A DNA stretch of 52,000 bases, taken from assembly GCA_902776375.1 (NCBI GenBank), contig CACYPV010000012.1, positions 1-52,000 on the forward strand, written 5' to 3'. Shown here piece after piece: positions 24,946 through 34,230 of the stretch. Under the pieces are notes generated by a model. It did no database searches. It saw nothing but the letters and a program-made list of their open reading frames with translations, and had not been told where the DNA came from. Position 1 is the first letter of the stretch; each line of letters starts with the position of its first letter. This DNA comes from an uncultured Ruminococcus sp. Its GTDB lineage: Bacteria; Bacillota; Clostridia; Oscillospirales; Acutalibacteraceae. Made by a program: the position numbers and the translations under genes.

Positions 24946-26424
24946 CTATAATATAATGCAGATCAGCCCGTTGCAGCCGTCGTTGATGACCCGCTCGATC
25001 GTCTGCCCTATCTTTCTGCGGGCGTCCGCGGGCATTCGGCTCAGCTTGTTGTGCAGCCCTTCGTTCACAAGCTCGTGCACTGACTTGCCGAAAATGTTGC
25101 TCTCCCATATCTTCTCGGGACTTTCCTCAAATTCTCTGAGCAGGTAATTCACAAGCTCCTCCGACTGCGCCTCGGAGCCGACTATCGGGGTGACCTCGGT
25201 CTGAGTTTCGACCCTCATCATGTGTATCGAGGGCGCGCTCGCTCTGAGCTTTACGCCGTATTTGCCGCTCTGCTTAATGATCTTCGGCTCGTCAAGCTTA
25301 AGCTCGTCGATAGTGGGCATAACTATTCCGTAGCCGCTCTCCTTAACCTGCTCATACGCTTGAGCTATTTTATCGAACTCGCGCTGCTTTTGTGAAAGAG
25401 AATTGATGCAGCTCATAAGCGCGTTCTCGTCGGCGATGTCAAGTCCGGTTTCCTCGGAAAGCACGCGGTAAAACAGCCCGGGCGCGATAGACACGCCGAC
25501 GGAAGCGTTGCCGCTGCCGAGGTCAAGGTTCAAAAGCTCGCTGCCCGTGATGTACTCACAGTCGGTCATTTCCCCTATCGCCTGCCGTATCTCGCGTATC
25601 TTCCCCACCTTCTGCGCGGCTTCGCGAATAGCCGAGAACACAGACGATTTCAGCCAGTGACCGCTGTCAAGCTTGACGACCCACTTTGGGATATCTACCT
25701 TTATCTCGCGCACCGGGAACTCAAAGAGCAGCTGGGCTAAAATGCGCTTTATCTCGTTTTCGCTCAGCTCCATGCAGCTTACGGGCAAAACGGGCACCTG
25801 ATACTTTTGCGATAGCTCCTCGGCAAGGCTTTGAGCTTCCTCTGACTCGGGATGTGAGGAATTGAGCAGGATAATAAAGGGCTTGTCGATTGCCTTTAGT
25901 TCATTGATAACGCGGGTCTCGGCGGGCAGATAGTCCTCGCGGGAAATATCGCTGAAGCTGCCGTCGGTCGTTATGACAAGCCCGATGGAGCTGTGGTCGG
26001 TGATGACCTTTTTGGTGCCGATCTCTGCCGCTTGGTCAAAGGGTATCTCTTCCTCCGCCCACGGGGTCTTCACCATCCTAGGTCCGTTTTCCTCGCTGTG
26101 ACCGAGGGCGCTGTCGACGATGTAGCCCACGCAGTCTATCATGCGCACTTTGAAGGAAATGTTGTCGCCCAGATCGACCTCGACGCTTTCCTCGGGTATG
26201 AACTTAGGCTCGGTCGTCATTATCGTCTTGCCCGCCGAGGACTGCGGAAGCTCGTCGACCGTGCGGGCGTAGACGCTTTCGTCGCTTATATTCGGCAGCA
26301 CAAGCGAGTCCATGAACCGCTTTATAAAGGTGGATTTGCCTGTGCGAACGGGACCCACGACCCCGATATACACATCGCCGTCGGTGCGGCGCGATATATC
26401 CTGATAAACGTTTCTGTCTTCCAT
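24946..26424 (-). CDS. spoIVA: Stage IV sporulation protein A
   Basis: A 492-residue ATPase of the TRAFAC class that polymerises on the forespore surface and forms the basement layer of the spore coat. Walker A is GPVRTGKST at about residues 24-32; the G2/G3-like segment is VRMIDCVGY. The C-terminal region needed for forespore anchoring is present. AGGAGG lies six bases before the ATG. It follows the sipL-like gene by 11 bases, so both would be expressed from the sigma-E-like promoter at 27998. Its presence shows the lineage is a spore former. Confidence 0.97.
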   Translation of the reverse strand: MEDRNVYQDISRRTDGDVYIGVVGPVRTGKSTFIKRFMDSLVLPNISDESVYARTVDELPQSSAGKTIMTTEPKFIPEESVEVDLGDNISFKVRMIDCVGYIVDSALGHSEENGPRMVKTPWAEEEIPFDQAAEIGTKKVITDHSSIGLVITTDGSFSDISREDYLPAETRVINELKAIDKPFIILLNSSHPESEEAQSLAEELSQKYQVPVLPVSCMELSENEIKRILAQLLFEFPVREIKVDIPKWVVKLDSGHWLKSSVFSAIREAAQKVGKIREIRQAIGEMTDCEYITGSELLNLDLGSGNASVGVSIAPGLFYRVLSEETGLDIADENALMSCINSLSQKQREFDKIAQAYEQVKESGYGIVMPTIDELKLDEPKIIKQSGKYGVKLRASAPSIHMMRVETQTEVTPIVGSEAQSEELVNYLLREFEESPEKIWESNIFGKSVHELVNEGLHNKLSRMPADARRKIGQTIERVINDGCNGLICIIL

Positions 26425-26435
26425 ACTACGCCTCC

Positions 26436-27965
26436 TTACAGCTTCGGTATCAGCAGCATGCGGTCGCTTTCGAGCGTTACGCCGTCAAGCGAGTTTTCTT
26501 CCATGAGCGGGGCAAGCGCCGTGTTGTGGCTTTTGGCGATGTCCCACAGGCTCTCGCCAGTTGAGGCGAAATACAGCGTGAGCGCGCAGTTATCGGGAGC
26601 GATGGGCTTGTCGTCGAATACCTCGACCGAGCTTACCGCTCGGTGACGCTCGCTGTTTACGGCGCCGCCCGTGAATTTCAGCTCGCAGCGCACATCCACG
26701 GCGCTGTCCTCGGTCATTCGGTAGCTGACGCTCACAACCCGCACGCTGCCGAAAAGCACGGTGTTGCAGCCGTCCGCGGAGGGAAGCACGCGCTCGATCT
26801 CGCAGGCTCGCTCAACGGCAAAGGGCACGTTGTTTTCGTCCAAAGCAAGGATACAAAGGTTCAGTTTGCCCTTCGCGGTCACATTTTTGCCGTCAGGCAT
26901 GGTCTCGCAAGCGCCGCTGTCAGCGAAGATATCGAGGATTTTTGAGGGCTTGCTGCCTTCGATCTTGACCGTGGTCTTCTGAATAAAGGTATCCTCAATA
27001 GCGCATACGCCGCCGACGGTCTTCATATCCTCAAACTGCGGCGCGCAGGCGTAAGCAGTGCAAAAGGCGTCGGTCACAATATCAGCCTCGCCCGTTGTGT
27101 AACCCTCGGCGGACACGCATAGCATGGCGTCAAAGGCGACTGTGGGCTTGTCGGAAAGAATGTCGTTCTTGACGCGGACGTCGTAGGACATCACCTCTAC
27201 ATGATAGATGTTGTCGGTGTTCTCGTCTATACCGGCGCAGTCGAGTATCTGCTGAAAAGGCACGACGCAGTTGAGCTTTGCCGTCTCGCCGCTCTCGGGG
27301 TCTGTCAAATAGAAAAGGCTTATATTGATATCGCCGTAAAGCAGCAGCTTGCCGCTGACAGCCTTAGCGTCGGTAAGCCCAGCCGTCACCTTAGTATAGA
27401 GCAGCGAATCTACGGCGGGCTTGTCGGCTGCGGATATCTCCTCGCTTACGGTGAACTGCTCCTGACAATTCGCCTTTAGATCGCACAGCGGTATTGTTTG
27501 GCTGAGCGTCTCAATAGAGTCGCCCGACGGCTCGAACAGCTCGGCGCTCTTGGGGGTTATGACCTTGGCGTACAGCGAAAAAGCGCCGTGCATGACAAGT
27601 CTGCGCGGACTGAGCGCGCGGCAGTTGATGTATTCGGGCTTGGTCTTGGTGATGATGATAAAGCCCTCGCCGGCGTCGCGGACGGGAAAGCTCTGCGAAA
27701 AGCTAACGCTGTGCTCGCAGCAGCGGATGGTCTTTTTCTCGCGCCCCACATACAAAACGCTTACGTCGCACTCACCGTCGATTTGAAGCTGACCGCCCGA
27801 AAGCGTCTTGGAATGGATCTTGGGATTCAACGTGCATTTAAGTATTTTTTCGATATCCGGACAATAATCGGGCAAGGTCAAATCGACGTCCGTCAACTGT
27901 TCGGCAACCGTATCCAGCACGGTGCACGGCGCGCGAAAAGTACGGTTTTCCTGATTAAACTCCAT
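26436..27965 (-). CDS. sipL: SipL-like spore coat morphogenetic protein (DUF3794 repeats, LysM)
   Basis: A protein of 509 residues with repeated DUF3794/SPOCS-type modules through about residues 25-440 (for example LPDYCPDIEKILKC and the related VEVMSYDVRV region) and a C-terminal LysM motif (about 462-508) with GESLWDIAKSHNT. In Clostridioides difficile SipL binds SpoIVA through its LysM domain and is needed for coat attachment. Adjacency to spoIVA strongly supports the same role. AAAGGAG precedes the ATG. The gene name rests on architecture and location. Confidence 0.85.
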   Translation of the reverse strand: MEFNQENRTFRAPCTVLDTVAEQLTDVDLTLPDYCPDIEKILKCTLNPKIHSKTLSGGQLQIDGECDVSVLYVGREKKTIRCCEHSVSFSQSFPVRDAGEGFIIITKTKPEYINCRALSPRRLVMHGAFSLYAKVITPKSAELFEPSGDSIETLSQTIPLCDLKANCQEQFTVSEEISAADKPAVDSLLYTKVTAGLTDAKAVSGKLLLYGDINISLFYLTDPESGETAKLNCVVPFQQILDCAGIDENTDNIYHVEVMSYDVRVKNDILSDKPTVAFDAMLCVSAEGYTTGEADIVTDAFCTAYACAPQFEDMKTVGGVCAIEDTFIQKTTVKIEGSKPSKILDIFADSGACETMPDGKNVTAKGKLNLCILALDENNVPFAVERACEIERVLPSADGCNTVLFGSVRVVSVSYRMTEDSAVDVRCELKFTGGAVNSERHRAVSSVEVFDDKPIAPDNCALTLYFASTGESLWDIAKSHNTALAPLMEENSLDGVTLESDRMLLIPKL

Positions 27966-27997
27966 ATTGCTCTCTCCTTTTGTTTTGGTTCTGTACC

Positions 27998-28027
27998 AGT
28001 ATATGATGTTGAAGGGAGAAATATGAA
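27998..28027 (-). promoter_or_regulatory. Sigma-E-like promoter of sipL-spoIVA
   Basis: The minus strand has TTCATATT (28027-28020), 14 bases, CATATACT (28005-27998). Bacillus sigma-E promoters have ATATT at -35, about 14 bases, and CATACAAT at -10. The fit is good and the genes are known mother-cell genes, so this is a likely site of mother-cell control. Confidence 0.65.
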
Positions 28028-28050
28028 TCTATTCACTATTCACTATTCAC

Positions 28051-28084
28051 AAAAAGCGGCAGCCTCTTTCGAAACTGCCGTTTT
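28051..28084 (-). terminator. Terminator after the dockerin/cohesin-like gene
   Basis: CGGCAG (28057-28062) pairs with CTGCCG (28075-28080), extended by A/T pairs, and the minus strand continues GCTTTTTG. It lies about 35 bases after the stop of the gene ending at 28117. Confidence 0.7.
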
Positions 28085-28116
28085 GATGATTTTATGTTTT
28101 ATCGGAGTTACAAAGC

Positions 28117-30363
28117 TCAGGAAACGAAGCCCGCATTGATTCTCTGGATCTGTGTTACGTCGCGGATATTGACCTTGCCGTCCTTGTTGGCGTCAGCCGC
28201 GCGGAGCTGAGCGGAGGTGAGGGTCGTGTACTCAGCGAAGTAGCGCTGTAGCAGAGTAGCATCCTGAATATTTACGGTGCCGTTGAGGTCAACGTCGCCA
28301 GCGAGAACATCGTCAGCCGCGTTGATGAGCGTCTGAGTGGAGTAGGTGTAGCCGGAGAAGCCGCTCTGACCGGAGATGTTTTTAACAACGCCGTCGTCTA
28401 CAAGATAAGCGAACTGGATGTCGCCGGGAACGGGGTTGCCGATACCGAGGTTGATGACCTGCAGATTAACGGTGGTGGTGCCGGTGCCGAGAACGTTGAA
28501 GGTCGCGACTACAAAGTCGTCCATCGTGCTGTAGCTTACAAGGCCGGTGTCGGTAAAGTTGCCGAAAACAGTTCCTGGTGTATTGGTGTTGAGGGTGGGG
28601 CTTGTTTTGGGCATGGAAACCGTGTCGAGAGAAAGCTTGGATGTATCATATGTAAGCTTCCACTCAGCGTTAGCTACATTCTTGGAGGACTTGAGGCGGT
28701 AAGATACGGTGACCTTGTTGGTGGTCTCGTCGAAGGTACCTGTAGCGTCGTCGAACAAATTGGAGGTGCCTCTTACTGTCAAGGTCGCTCCGGGAGTTAC
28801 GCCGCCGTCGTCGATCTGCGAGGTAGGAGTAACTGTCACGCCGGAAACGGACTTGACAACGCTGTTCTCTACAACGCTCTGCAGGGTAGTGCCGGTGAGC
28901 ACGTTCATTTCCTCAACGTTGAGATTGACGTTAGCGGTGCCTGCAGCGAGGACTTCGAACTCAGCCTGTACGAATGCGTCGCCGGAGGTGAAGTCGTACT
29001 GATTGGTAACATCGGTGAAGTTGCCGTAAATGGGATTGCCGTTGTCGTTGATAATGCCGCCGCCAACGGGGCAAAGCGCTGTGCCGGAAGTCTTGATCCT
29101 GAGCTTGCTGCTGTCATAGGAAAGGCTCCAGTCTGCGCTGGCAATCTTTTTGCTGGTTTTAAGATCATACTTTACTGTTAAGGTGTCGCCTACGCTGAGT
29201 CCGCTCTGAGTAGAGGTCGGGAACAGGTTGGATGTGGCGTTTACGGTAAGGGTATCGCCTACAGGATCGGTAGGCTCAGTGGGTGTTGTGGGAGTGGTGG
29301 GGGTGGTGGGAGTAGTGGGAATGGGAGCGTCGCCCTGAGCTCCGATCCTTGCGAGCGGAACGGTAATAAGGTCGTCGTCCTCTTTTTCCTTAGAGGTGTT
29401 ATCGCCCGCGCGGTATTCGAGCTTAGCGTTGTCAAGCATTGAAACACCGTCGAAGGGAACGCAGTCCATCATAGACTCGCCTCTGGTACCGAAGAATATA
29501 GCGCCGATGCCGTTATCGGCAACATAAGAAGCGGTTGTTCCGAGAGCGGAGAAAGGAATAGCCATCTCATAGAAGGTATCGTAACTGATATCGTGCTTGC
29601 CCTTGCTGCCGGTAAAGGTCTTGTAGTCAACCCAGTCAGCGTTGTCATCAAAAACGTCGCTGGGTTCTTCCGAGTAATTCAAGCCCCAGATCTCGCTGCA
29701 GATATTGGTGTCAGCCTTCTTGTAGCTGATGCCCGCAGATGAGAAGGGTTTGCAGTGTTCCGCGTAATCGGAAGCGCCGGTGGAATCACATGTAAACATA
29801 GCGGGTGTGCCTGTGCCGACCTTCGCGCTCATAAAGAACAGGTGATCGACATGGGTCTGGAATGTAGAGTCTAAACCCCAAATGCCGTATTTGTTATTTA
29901 CCTTTTCCTTCAGCTTGCCGGTCATGCCGGTTGAGCTCGGGTCAACGCTGAGGCCGAGAACGATCGGGATCTCGCCCATCTTGCCGCCGTCCATCAAAGA
30001 AGCGTCGCCGGGGCGCTGCCATGTGTCGGTGGTGTTTACAAACTGCATACCGATATAAAGATTCGTGCTGTCATAAGCCGCGAAAAGCGCGTAACAGTCG
30101 GCAAGACTGTTTTCGTGAGAGCCTTTCCAATGGTTGGGGCAATCCCAAGCTGCGCCGCGCGCAATCATCATATCCTCTGACCAGTCGTTCACGCTGCCGT
30201 CTATTGTAATGGTAGCCTGCTTACCGTACTGACCGTTCGGATTGGTTTGATATACGCTTGCAAGTGTTTCCGCAGCTCCGGCTGATACGGCGGCGACAAC
30301 TGCGGTAGAGATAAGCAACAGTGCAACAAGCAAAATGCTTATCAATTTTTTCGTGTTTTTCAT
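28117..30363 (-). CDS. Secreted protein with carbohydrate-binding-like, two cohesin-like and dockerin modules
   Basis: A secreted protein of 748 residues. The signal peptide is about residues 1-31 (cleavage near VSAGAAE). Residues about 45-340 resemble a CBM9/DOMON-type sandwich starting TITIDGSVNDWSEDM, the usual opening of such modules. A PTTPTTP linker (about 350-365) follows. Two related modules (about 372-510 and 525-665) start LTVNATSNLF and LTVRGTSNLF and carry the cohesin-like pattern GDTLTVKYDLK...LSYDSSKL. The C-terminus is a two-repeat type I dockerin (GDVDLNGTVNIQDATLLQRY and DANKDGKVNIRDVTQIQRI). It could act as an adaptor. Whether the internal modules bind dockerins cannot be told. 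Confidence 0.82.
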   Translation of the reverse strand: MKNTKKLISILLVALLLISTAVVAAVSAGAAETLASVYQTNPNGQYGKQATITIDGSVNDWSEDMMIARGAAWDCPNHWKGSHENSLADCYALFAAYDSTNLYIGMQFVNTTDTWQRPGDASLMDGGKMGEIPIVLGLSVDPSSTGMTGKLKEKVNNKYGIWGLDSTFQTHVDHLFFMSAKVGTGTPAMFTCDSTGASDYAEHCKPFSSAGISYKKADTNICSEIWGLNYSEEPSDVFDDNADWVDYKTFTGSKGKHDISYDTFYEMAIPFSALGTTASYVADNGIGAIFFGTRGESMMDCVPFDGVSMLDNAKLEYRAGDNTSKEKEDDDLITVPLARIGAQGDAPIPTTPTTPTTPTTPTEPTDPVGDTLTVNATSNLFPTSTQSGLSVGDTLTVKYDLKTSKKIASADWSLSYDSSKLRIKTSGTALCPVGGGIINDNGNPIYGNFTDVTNQYDFTSGDAFVQAEFEVLAAGTANVNLNVEEMNVLTGTTLQSVVENSVVKSVSGVTVTPTSQIDDGGVTPGATLTVRGTSNLFDDATGTFDETTNKVTVSYRLKSSKNVANAEWKLTYDTSKLSLDTVSMPKTSPTLNTNTPGTVFGNFTDTGLVSYSTMDDFVVATFNVLGTGTTTVNLQVINLGIGNPVPGDIQFAYLVDDGVVKNISGQSGFSGYTYSTQTLINAADDVLAGDVDLNGTVNIQDATLLQRYFAEYTTLTSAQLRAADANKDGKVNIRDVTQIQRINAGFVS

Positions 30364-30418
30364 CGTTAATTAACCTCCTAAACAGAATATGCCTATAGCA
30401 ATATACATTACCAATTCT

Positions 30419-30447
30419 ATTATAACTTGAATTCTTGAAAAACTCAA
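30419..30447 (-). promoter_or_regulatory. Sigma-A-type promoter of the dockerin/cohesin-like gene
   Basis: The minus strand has TTGAGT (30447-30442), 17 bases, TATAAT (30424-30419). It is 55 bases upstream of the start codon, which has TAGGAGG before it. Confidence 0.8.
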
Positions 30448-30558
30448 CTAAAAAATGAGATGTGCAGAGTTTTTGTCACAATGCACACCTCAGGGGGTCA
30501 TATTTTGTTCAAATTGCCTTTGAGTTTATATATAATTGCTTATTTTCAAAACAGCCGC

Positions 30559-31962
30559 TCAATCTGAAAAGAATTCATAAAAAGCCCTGTAGGCCATGTA
30601 TACATCGGTCTTTGACACAATTTCGAACGGCGCGTGCATGCTGAGGACGGGTACGCCAAGATCGATAACGTCGACGTTCATGTTGGCGACGTACTTGGCA
30701 ATGGTACCGCCGCCGCCAAGGTCTACCCTGCCGAGCTCGCCTATCTGCCACTGGATGTTGTTTTTCTCAAGCAGGGTGCGGACCGCGCCCATGTATTCGG
30801 CGGAGGCGTCGGAGGTGTCGTACTTGCCGCCGTGACCGGTGTATTTTGAGATGACGACGCCGCCGTTGATGTAGCAGCTGTTCTTCGCTTCGTAAGCTGA
30901 GGCGTAGGTGGGGTCGAACGCCGCGTTCACGTCGGCGGAAAGGCAGGTGCTCTTTGACATAGCGCGGTAGCCCTCAACGCCGTCAAGCTTTGCGAGGTCG
31001 TAGATGAAGTAGCGCAGGAAATCGCTCTGCATGCCGGTGTTGCCGTCGCTGCCTATCTCCTCTTTATCGGTGAGGTAGGTTATGCAGGTCTGCTCAACGT
31101 CTTTGGCGTCGATAGCCGCCATAAGCGCGGGATAAGCGCAGACCTTGTCGTCGTGACCGTAGCCGCCGATCATGCTGCGGTCAAAGCCGATGTCCTTAGC
31201 CTTGAAGGACGGCACGAGGCACAGCTCCGCCGAGAGGAAGTCGCCCTCGGTGATGCCGTATTTTTCATTCAGTATGGACATAACGTTGAGCTTTACAAGC
31301 TCCTTCTCGTCCTCCGCCTCGGGATAAGGGCGCGAGCCGACGAGCACGTTGAGATCCTCGCCCGTGAACGCCTTTGCCATAGGTTTTGTGACCTGCTCCT
31401 GAGCCAAATGCGGCAGCAGGTCGGTGACGCAGAAGCAGCTTTCGTCTGCTTCGTCGCCCCACTTTACGTCTACGCGCGTGCCGTCGAGCTTGACGATAAC
31501 GCCGTGGAGCGTGAGCGGGATAGCCGTCCACTGGTACTTTTTCAAGCCGCCGTAGTAGTGGGTCTTGAAGAGCGCCAGATCGTTGCTCTCGTAAAGAGGA
31601 TTGGGCTTGAGGTCGATGCGCGGCGAATCGATATGCGCGATAGCCAGACGCGCGCCGTTTTTAACGCCGTTTTTGCCGATGACCGCAAGCGCGACAGCCT
31701 TGTCGCGGTTGACTAGATACACCCTGTCCCCCGCCTTGTAGGTCTTATCTGGATCAAAGGGAGCGAAGCCTGCGGCTTCCGCCGCCTTTACGGTATAAAC
31801 GACAGCCTCGCGCTCAACGGGAGAGGCGTTCAAAAACTTTTTGTAGCCCTCGCAGAATTCATCCGCCGCCGCGATGTCGTCGGCTGACAACGCTTTAAAG
31901 CCTTTTGTATCGCAAAGCAGCTTTTCGCGCAGCTCCTGCGTTTTGTTCTTTTCTTCTGACAT
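30559..31962 (-). CDS. M18 family aminopeptidase
   Basis: A cytoplasmic zinc aminopeptidase of 467 residues (aspartyl aminopeptidase family) that removes N-terminal acidic or neutral residues. Metal-binding and catalytic segments are visible: AIAHIDSPRIDLKPNPLYE, GGYGHDDKVCAYPAL, TDKEEIGSDGNTG and KYTGHGGKYDTSDASAEYM near the C-terminus. GAAAGGAAAG precedes the ATG. It lies between the dockerin gene and the transglycosylase gene and is probably independent of both. Confidence 0.94.
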   Translation of the reverse strand: MSEEKNKTQELREKLLCDTKGFKALSADDIAAADEFCEGYKKFLNASPVEREAVVYTVKAAEAAGFAPFDPDKTYKAGDRVYLVNRDKAVALAVIGKNGVKNGARLAIAHIDSPRIDLKPNPLYESNDLALFKTHYYGGLKKYQWTAIPLTLHGVIVKLDGTRVDVKWGDEADESCFCVTDLLPHLAQEQVTKPMAKAFTGEDLNVLVGSRPYPEAEDEKELVKLNVMSILNEKYGITEGDFLSAELCLVPSFKAKDIGFDRSMIGGYGHDDKVCAYPALMAAIDAKDVEQTCITYLTDKEEIGSDGNTGMQSDFLRYFIYDLAKLDGVEGYRAMSKSTCLSADVNAAFDPTYASAYEAKNSCYINGGVVISKYTGHGGKYDTSDASAEYMGAVRTLLEKNNIQWQIGELGRVDLGGGGTIAKYVANMNVDVIDLGVPVLSMHAPFEIVSKTDVYMAYRAFYEFFSD

Positions 31963-31993
31963 AATATCTTTCCTTTCTGTTTTTTCACTTTAA

Positions 31994-32617
31994 CTAATTC
32001 TTAAGTAAATCCTGATATGTTTCCTTGGCTTCCTCCACGCTTATTACATAGCTTCGGGTCTCGGAAAACGAGTCGGGGATATTGCTGACTATAAGCGTTT
32101 GTCCGTCGGGACTGATGTTAGGGTCGCTGAGCCACGAGTCCACGTTGCCTGAACCCGCGTTGTAAGCCGCCACCGCGCACTCCTCGTTGCCATTGTATTC
32201 GTTGAGCAGATCGCGCAGGATATAACAGCCGTAGTCGATATTTATCGCGGGATTGAAAAGATCGTCGGTTGTATATTTTCCGCTTTCGTCGCGAATATTC
32301 ATATACGTTTCAAAGGTCTCGGGCATAATCTGCATAAGTCCGCAGGCGCCCACGCGCGACTCGGCGTTTTCGTTGAATTTGCTTTCGGTGCGTATGACCG
32401 CGTAAATGAGCGATTTGTCAAGGTCGTATTCCTTTGAAGCCTTTTCAACATATTCCCCGTACTTCTGCGGGTACTGATTATTCTGCAGCTTGTTTGAAAA
32501 ATAGAAATACACGGCTCCGAGCAATACCGCAAAAATCAAAATTATAACTATGGGAACTATTATAACAGCCTTGTTCACCTTCCGCTTTTTACCCCTTGCA
32601 TTACGGTTTTGCGCCAT
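31994..32617 (-). CDS. Membrane-anchored lytic transglycosylase (SLT domain)
   Basis: A protein of 207 residues with a basic N-terminus, one helix (about 17-39) and an outside SLT domain. The catalytic glutamate is in YAVIRTESKFN; the following GACGLMQIMPETFETY and AVAAYNAGSGNVDSWL are the classical goose-lysozyme-like motifs. It cleaves peptidoglycan glycan strands. The ATG 32617 lies four bases after the coaE stop with GGGGTGAG as binding site; an in-frame start six codons earlier lies inside coaE. It is the last gene of prfA-(Sua5)-coaE-SLT. Confidence 0.92.
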   Translation of the reverse strand: MAQNRNARGKKRKVNKAVIIVPIVIILIFAVLLGAVYFYFSNKLQNNQYPQKYGEYVEKASKEYDLDKSLIYAVIRTESKFNENAESRVGACGLMQIMPETFETYMNIRDESGKYTTDDLFNPAINIDYGCYILRDLLNEYNGNEECAVAAYNAGSGNVDSWLSDPNISPDGQTLIVSNIPDSFSETRSYVISVEEAKETYQDLLKN

Positions 32618-32621
32618 TAAC

Positions 32622-33215
32622 TCACCCCTTATCAAGCTTATTATATACCTTCTCTGCCTGTATTCTCAGGCTTTCCTCATCAAAGTTGTTTTCTATTATA
32701 TAGTCTGCGCGCGCCCTGAAATATTCCTCGCCGTGCTGTGCGTTGACCCTCAGCATCGCTTGTTCTTCGCTTAAGGAGTCGCGCTTGATTATTCTGTTTA
32801 CGCGGATATCCTTGTCAGCCGTGACCGCAACGACCGCGTCGCAGATAACGTCTGCGTTCGCTTCAAAAAGCTGCGGAGCGTCAAATACGACTATGCCCTC
32901 CGCGCCCCTCAGCAGCTCGAACAGCCTTGCCGTAACGAACGGATGGACGAGCCTGTTAAGAGCGTTGGTGCGCTCCCTTGACGCAAAGGCGCGTTGTGCA
33001 AGCTTCCTGCGGTCAAGCGTTCCGTCCGGATTTAATATATCCTGCCCAAATTCAGCCGCAACAGCTTTAAGGCAGGGCGATCCGGCATTATATAGCTCCG
33101 CGACGATCTTATCTGCGTTTATTACATAGGCTCCGAGCTTTGCGAAAACCTCCGCGACGGTGCTTTTGCCCGCGCCGCTCTGTCCGGTAAGCCCTATCAG
33201 TTTATAATGCTTCAA
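32622..33215 (-). CDS. coaE: Dephospho-CoA kinase
   Basis: A protein of 197 residues that performs the last step of coenzyme A synthesis, phosphorylating the ribose 3' hydroxyl of dephospho-CoA. Walker A is GQSGAGKST at residues 11-19, and the CoaE-specific VFDAPQLFEAN segment is present. The start codon is TTG at 33215, eight bases after GAGGTG, and lies within the end of the upstream gene (14-base overlap), so translation is probably coupled and modest. Confidence 0.95.
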   Translation of the reverse strand: MKHYKLIGLTGQSGAGKSTVAEVFAKLGAYVINADKIVAELYNAGSPCLKAVAAEFGQDILNPDGTLDRRKLAQRAFASRERTNALNRLVHPFVTARLFELLRGAEGIVVFDAPQLFEANADVICDAVVAVTADKDIRVNRIIKRDSLSEEQAMLRVNAQHGEEYFRARADYIIENNFDEESLRIQAEKVYNKLDKG

Positions 33216-34230
33216 GGTCGATCACCTCAAATCCCGCCGCGCGGATAAGGCGGTTGTACACCGCCAAGCCAACGCCTTCAACAGACGGAAGGCGCGAATA
33301 AACCGTGCAGATAGTTTTGTTTTCGTCGATCCTGCGCAGGCAGTCAAAAAGGTGCCGCGCATGGGTAAGGTAGTCGCCGCGTCTGCCGAGCGACACGGTC
33401 TTGACCTTCAAAAGGAGCAGATCCTCGTCGCAGCAAAGCGCGCAAACATCGTCGGCGGCATGGGCGTTTACATATGAAATATACGCCTCGTCGCCGCCTT
33501 TTAGCAGCAGGACATTCGCTTTAGGCGCGTAGTGTTTGTACTTCATGCCCGGGCTTGCCGCGACTGCGCCCTCTTTGAGCTGATGGATCACAGCGTCGTC
33601 GACCTCAACCTCGCCGAGCGCCTCACGAAGCTCCTCGACGGTCACGCCGCCGGGGCGAAGCACGCGCGGAACGTCCGCGGCCAAGGTGATGACCGTGCTC
33701 TCTACGCCGACCTCGCTAGCGCCTCCGTCGAGCACCGCGTCTATCCTGCCGTCCATGTCATTAAGGACGTGCCTTGCGGTGGTGGGACTGGGCGAGCCGG
33801 AAAGGTTGGCGGACGGAGCCGCTAACGGGGTACCCGCCGCTTTTATTATCTGCTGCGCCAAAGGGTGTGCCGGAAAGCGGATAGCCACTGTGTCGAGCCC
33901 TGCCGACACCTCGGGAGGGATAACGTCAGTGCGCTTCATAATGATGGTGAGCGGTCCCGGCCAAAAGGCTTTGGCGAGCTTTTCGGCGCTCTCGGGGATC
34001 TCTCTTACCAAGTTGTATTTTTCTATATCAGAATAATCCGCTATGTGAACGATAAGCGGATTGTCCATCGGTCTGCCCTTTGCCTGAAAGATCTTCTTTA
34101 CCGCCTCGCCGTTCAGCGCGTCGGTGGCAAGCCCGTAGACCGTCTCGGTGGGTATGCCCACTACCCCGCCGTTTTTCAGTATCCGCGCGGCTATATCGAC
34201 CTGCGACTTGTCTAAAACCTGTGTTTTCAT
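33202..34230 (-). CDS. L-threonylcarbamoyladenylate synthase (Sua5 type)
   Basis: A cytoplasmic enzyme of 342 residues that makes threonylcarbamoyl-AMP from threonine, bicarbonate and ATP for the t6A modification of tRNAs that read ANN codons. The YrdC domain (about 10-200) contains GIPTETVYGLATDA, KGRPMDNPLIVHI and APSANLSGSPSPTTA. A C-terminal Sua5 domain (about 225-340) makes it the long form (YwlC/Sua5) and not the short TsaC. The start overlaps the prfA stop by one base. The prfA/Sua5 neighbourhood is common in Firmicutes. Confidence 0.95.
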   Translation of the reverse strand: MKTQVLDKSQVDIAARILKNGGVVGIPTETVYGLATDALNGEAVKKIFQAKGRPMDNPLIVHIADYSDIEKYNLVREIPESAEKLAKAFWPGPLTIIMKRTDVIPPEVSAGLDTVAIRFPAHPLAQQIIKAAGTPLAAPSANLSGSPSPTTARHVLNDMDGRIDAVLDGGASEVGVESTVITLAADVPRVLRPGGVTVEELREALGEVEVDDAVIHQLKEGAVAASPGMKYKHYAPKANVLLLKGGDEAYISYVNAHAADDVCALCCDEDLLLLKVKTVSLGRRGDYLTHARHLFDCLRRIDENKTICTVYSRLPSVEGVGLAVYNRLIRAAGFEVIDLEAL

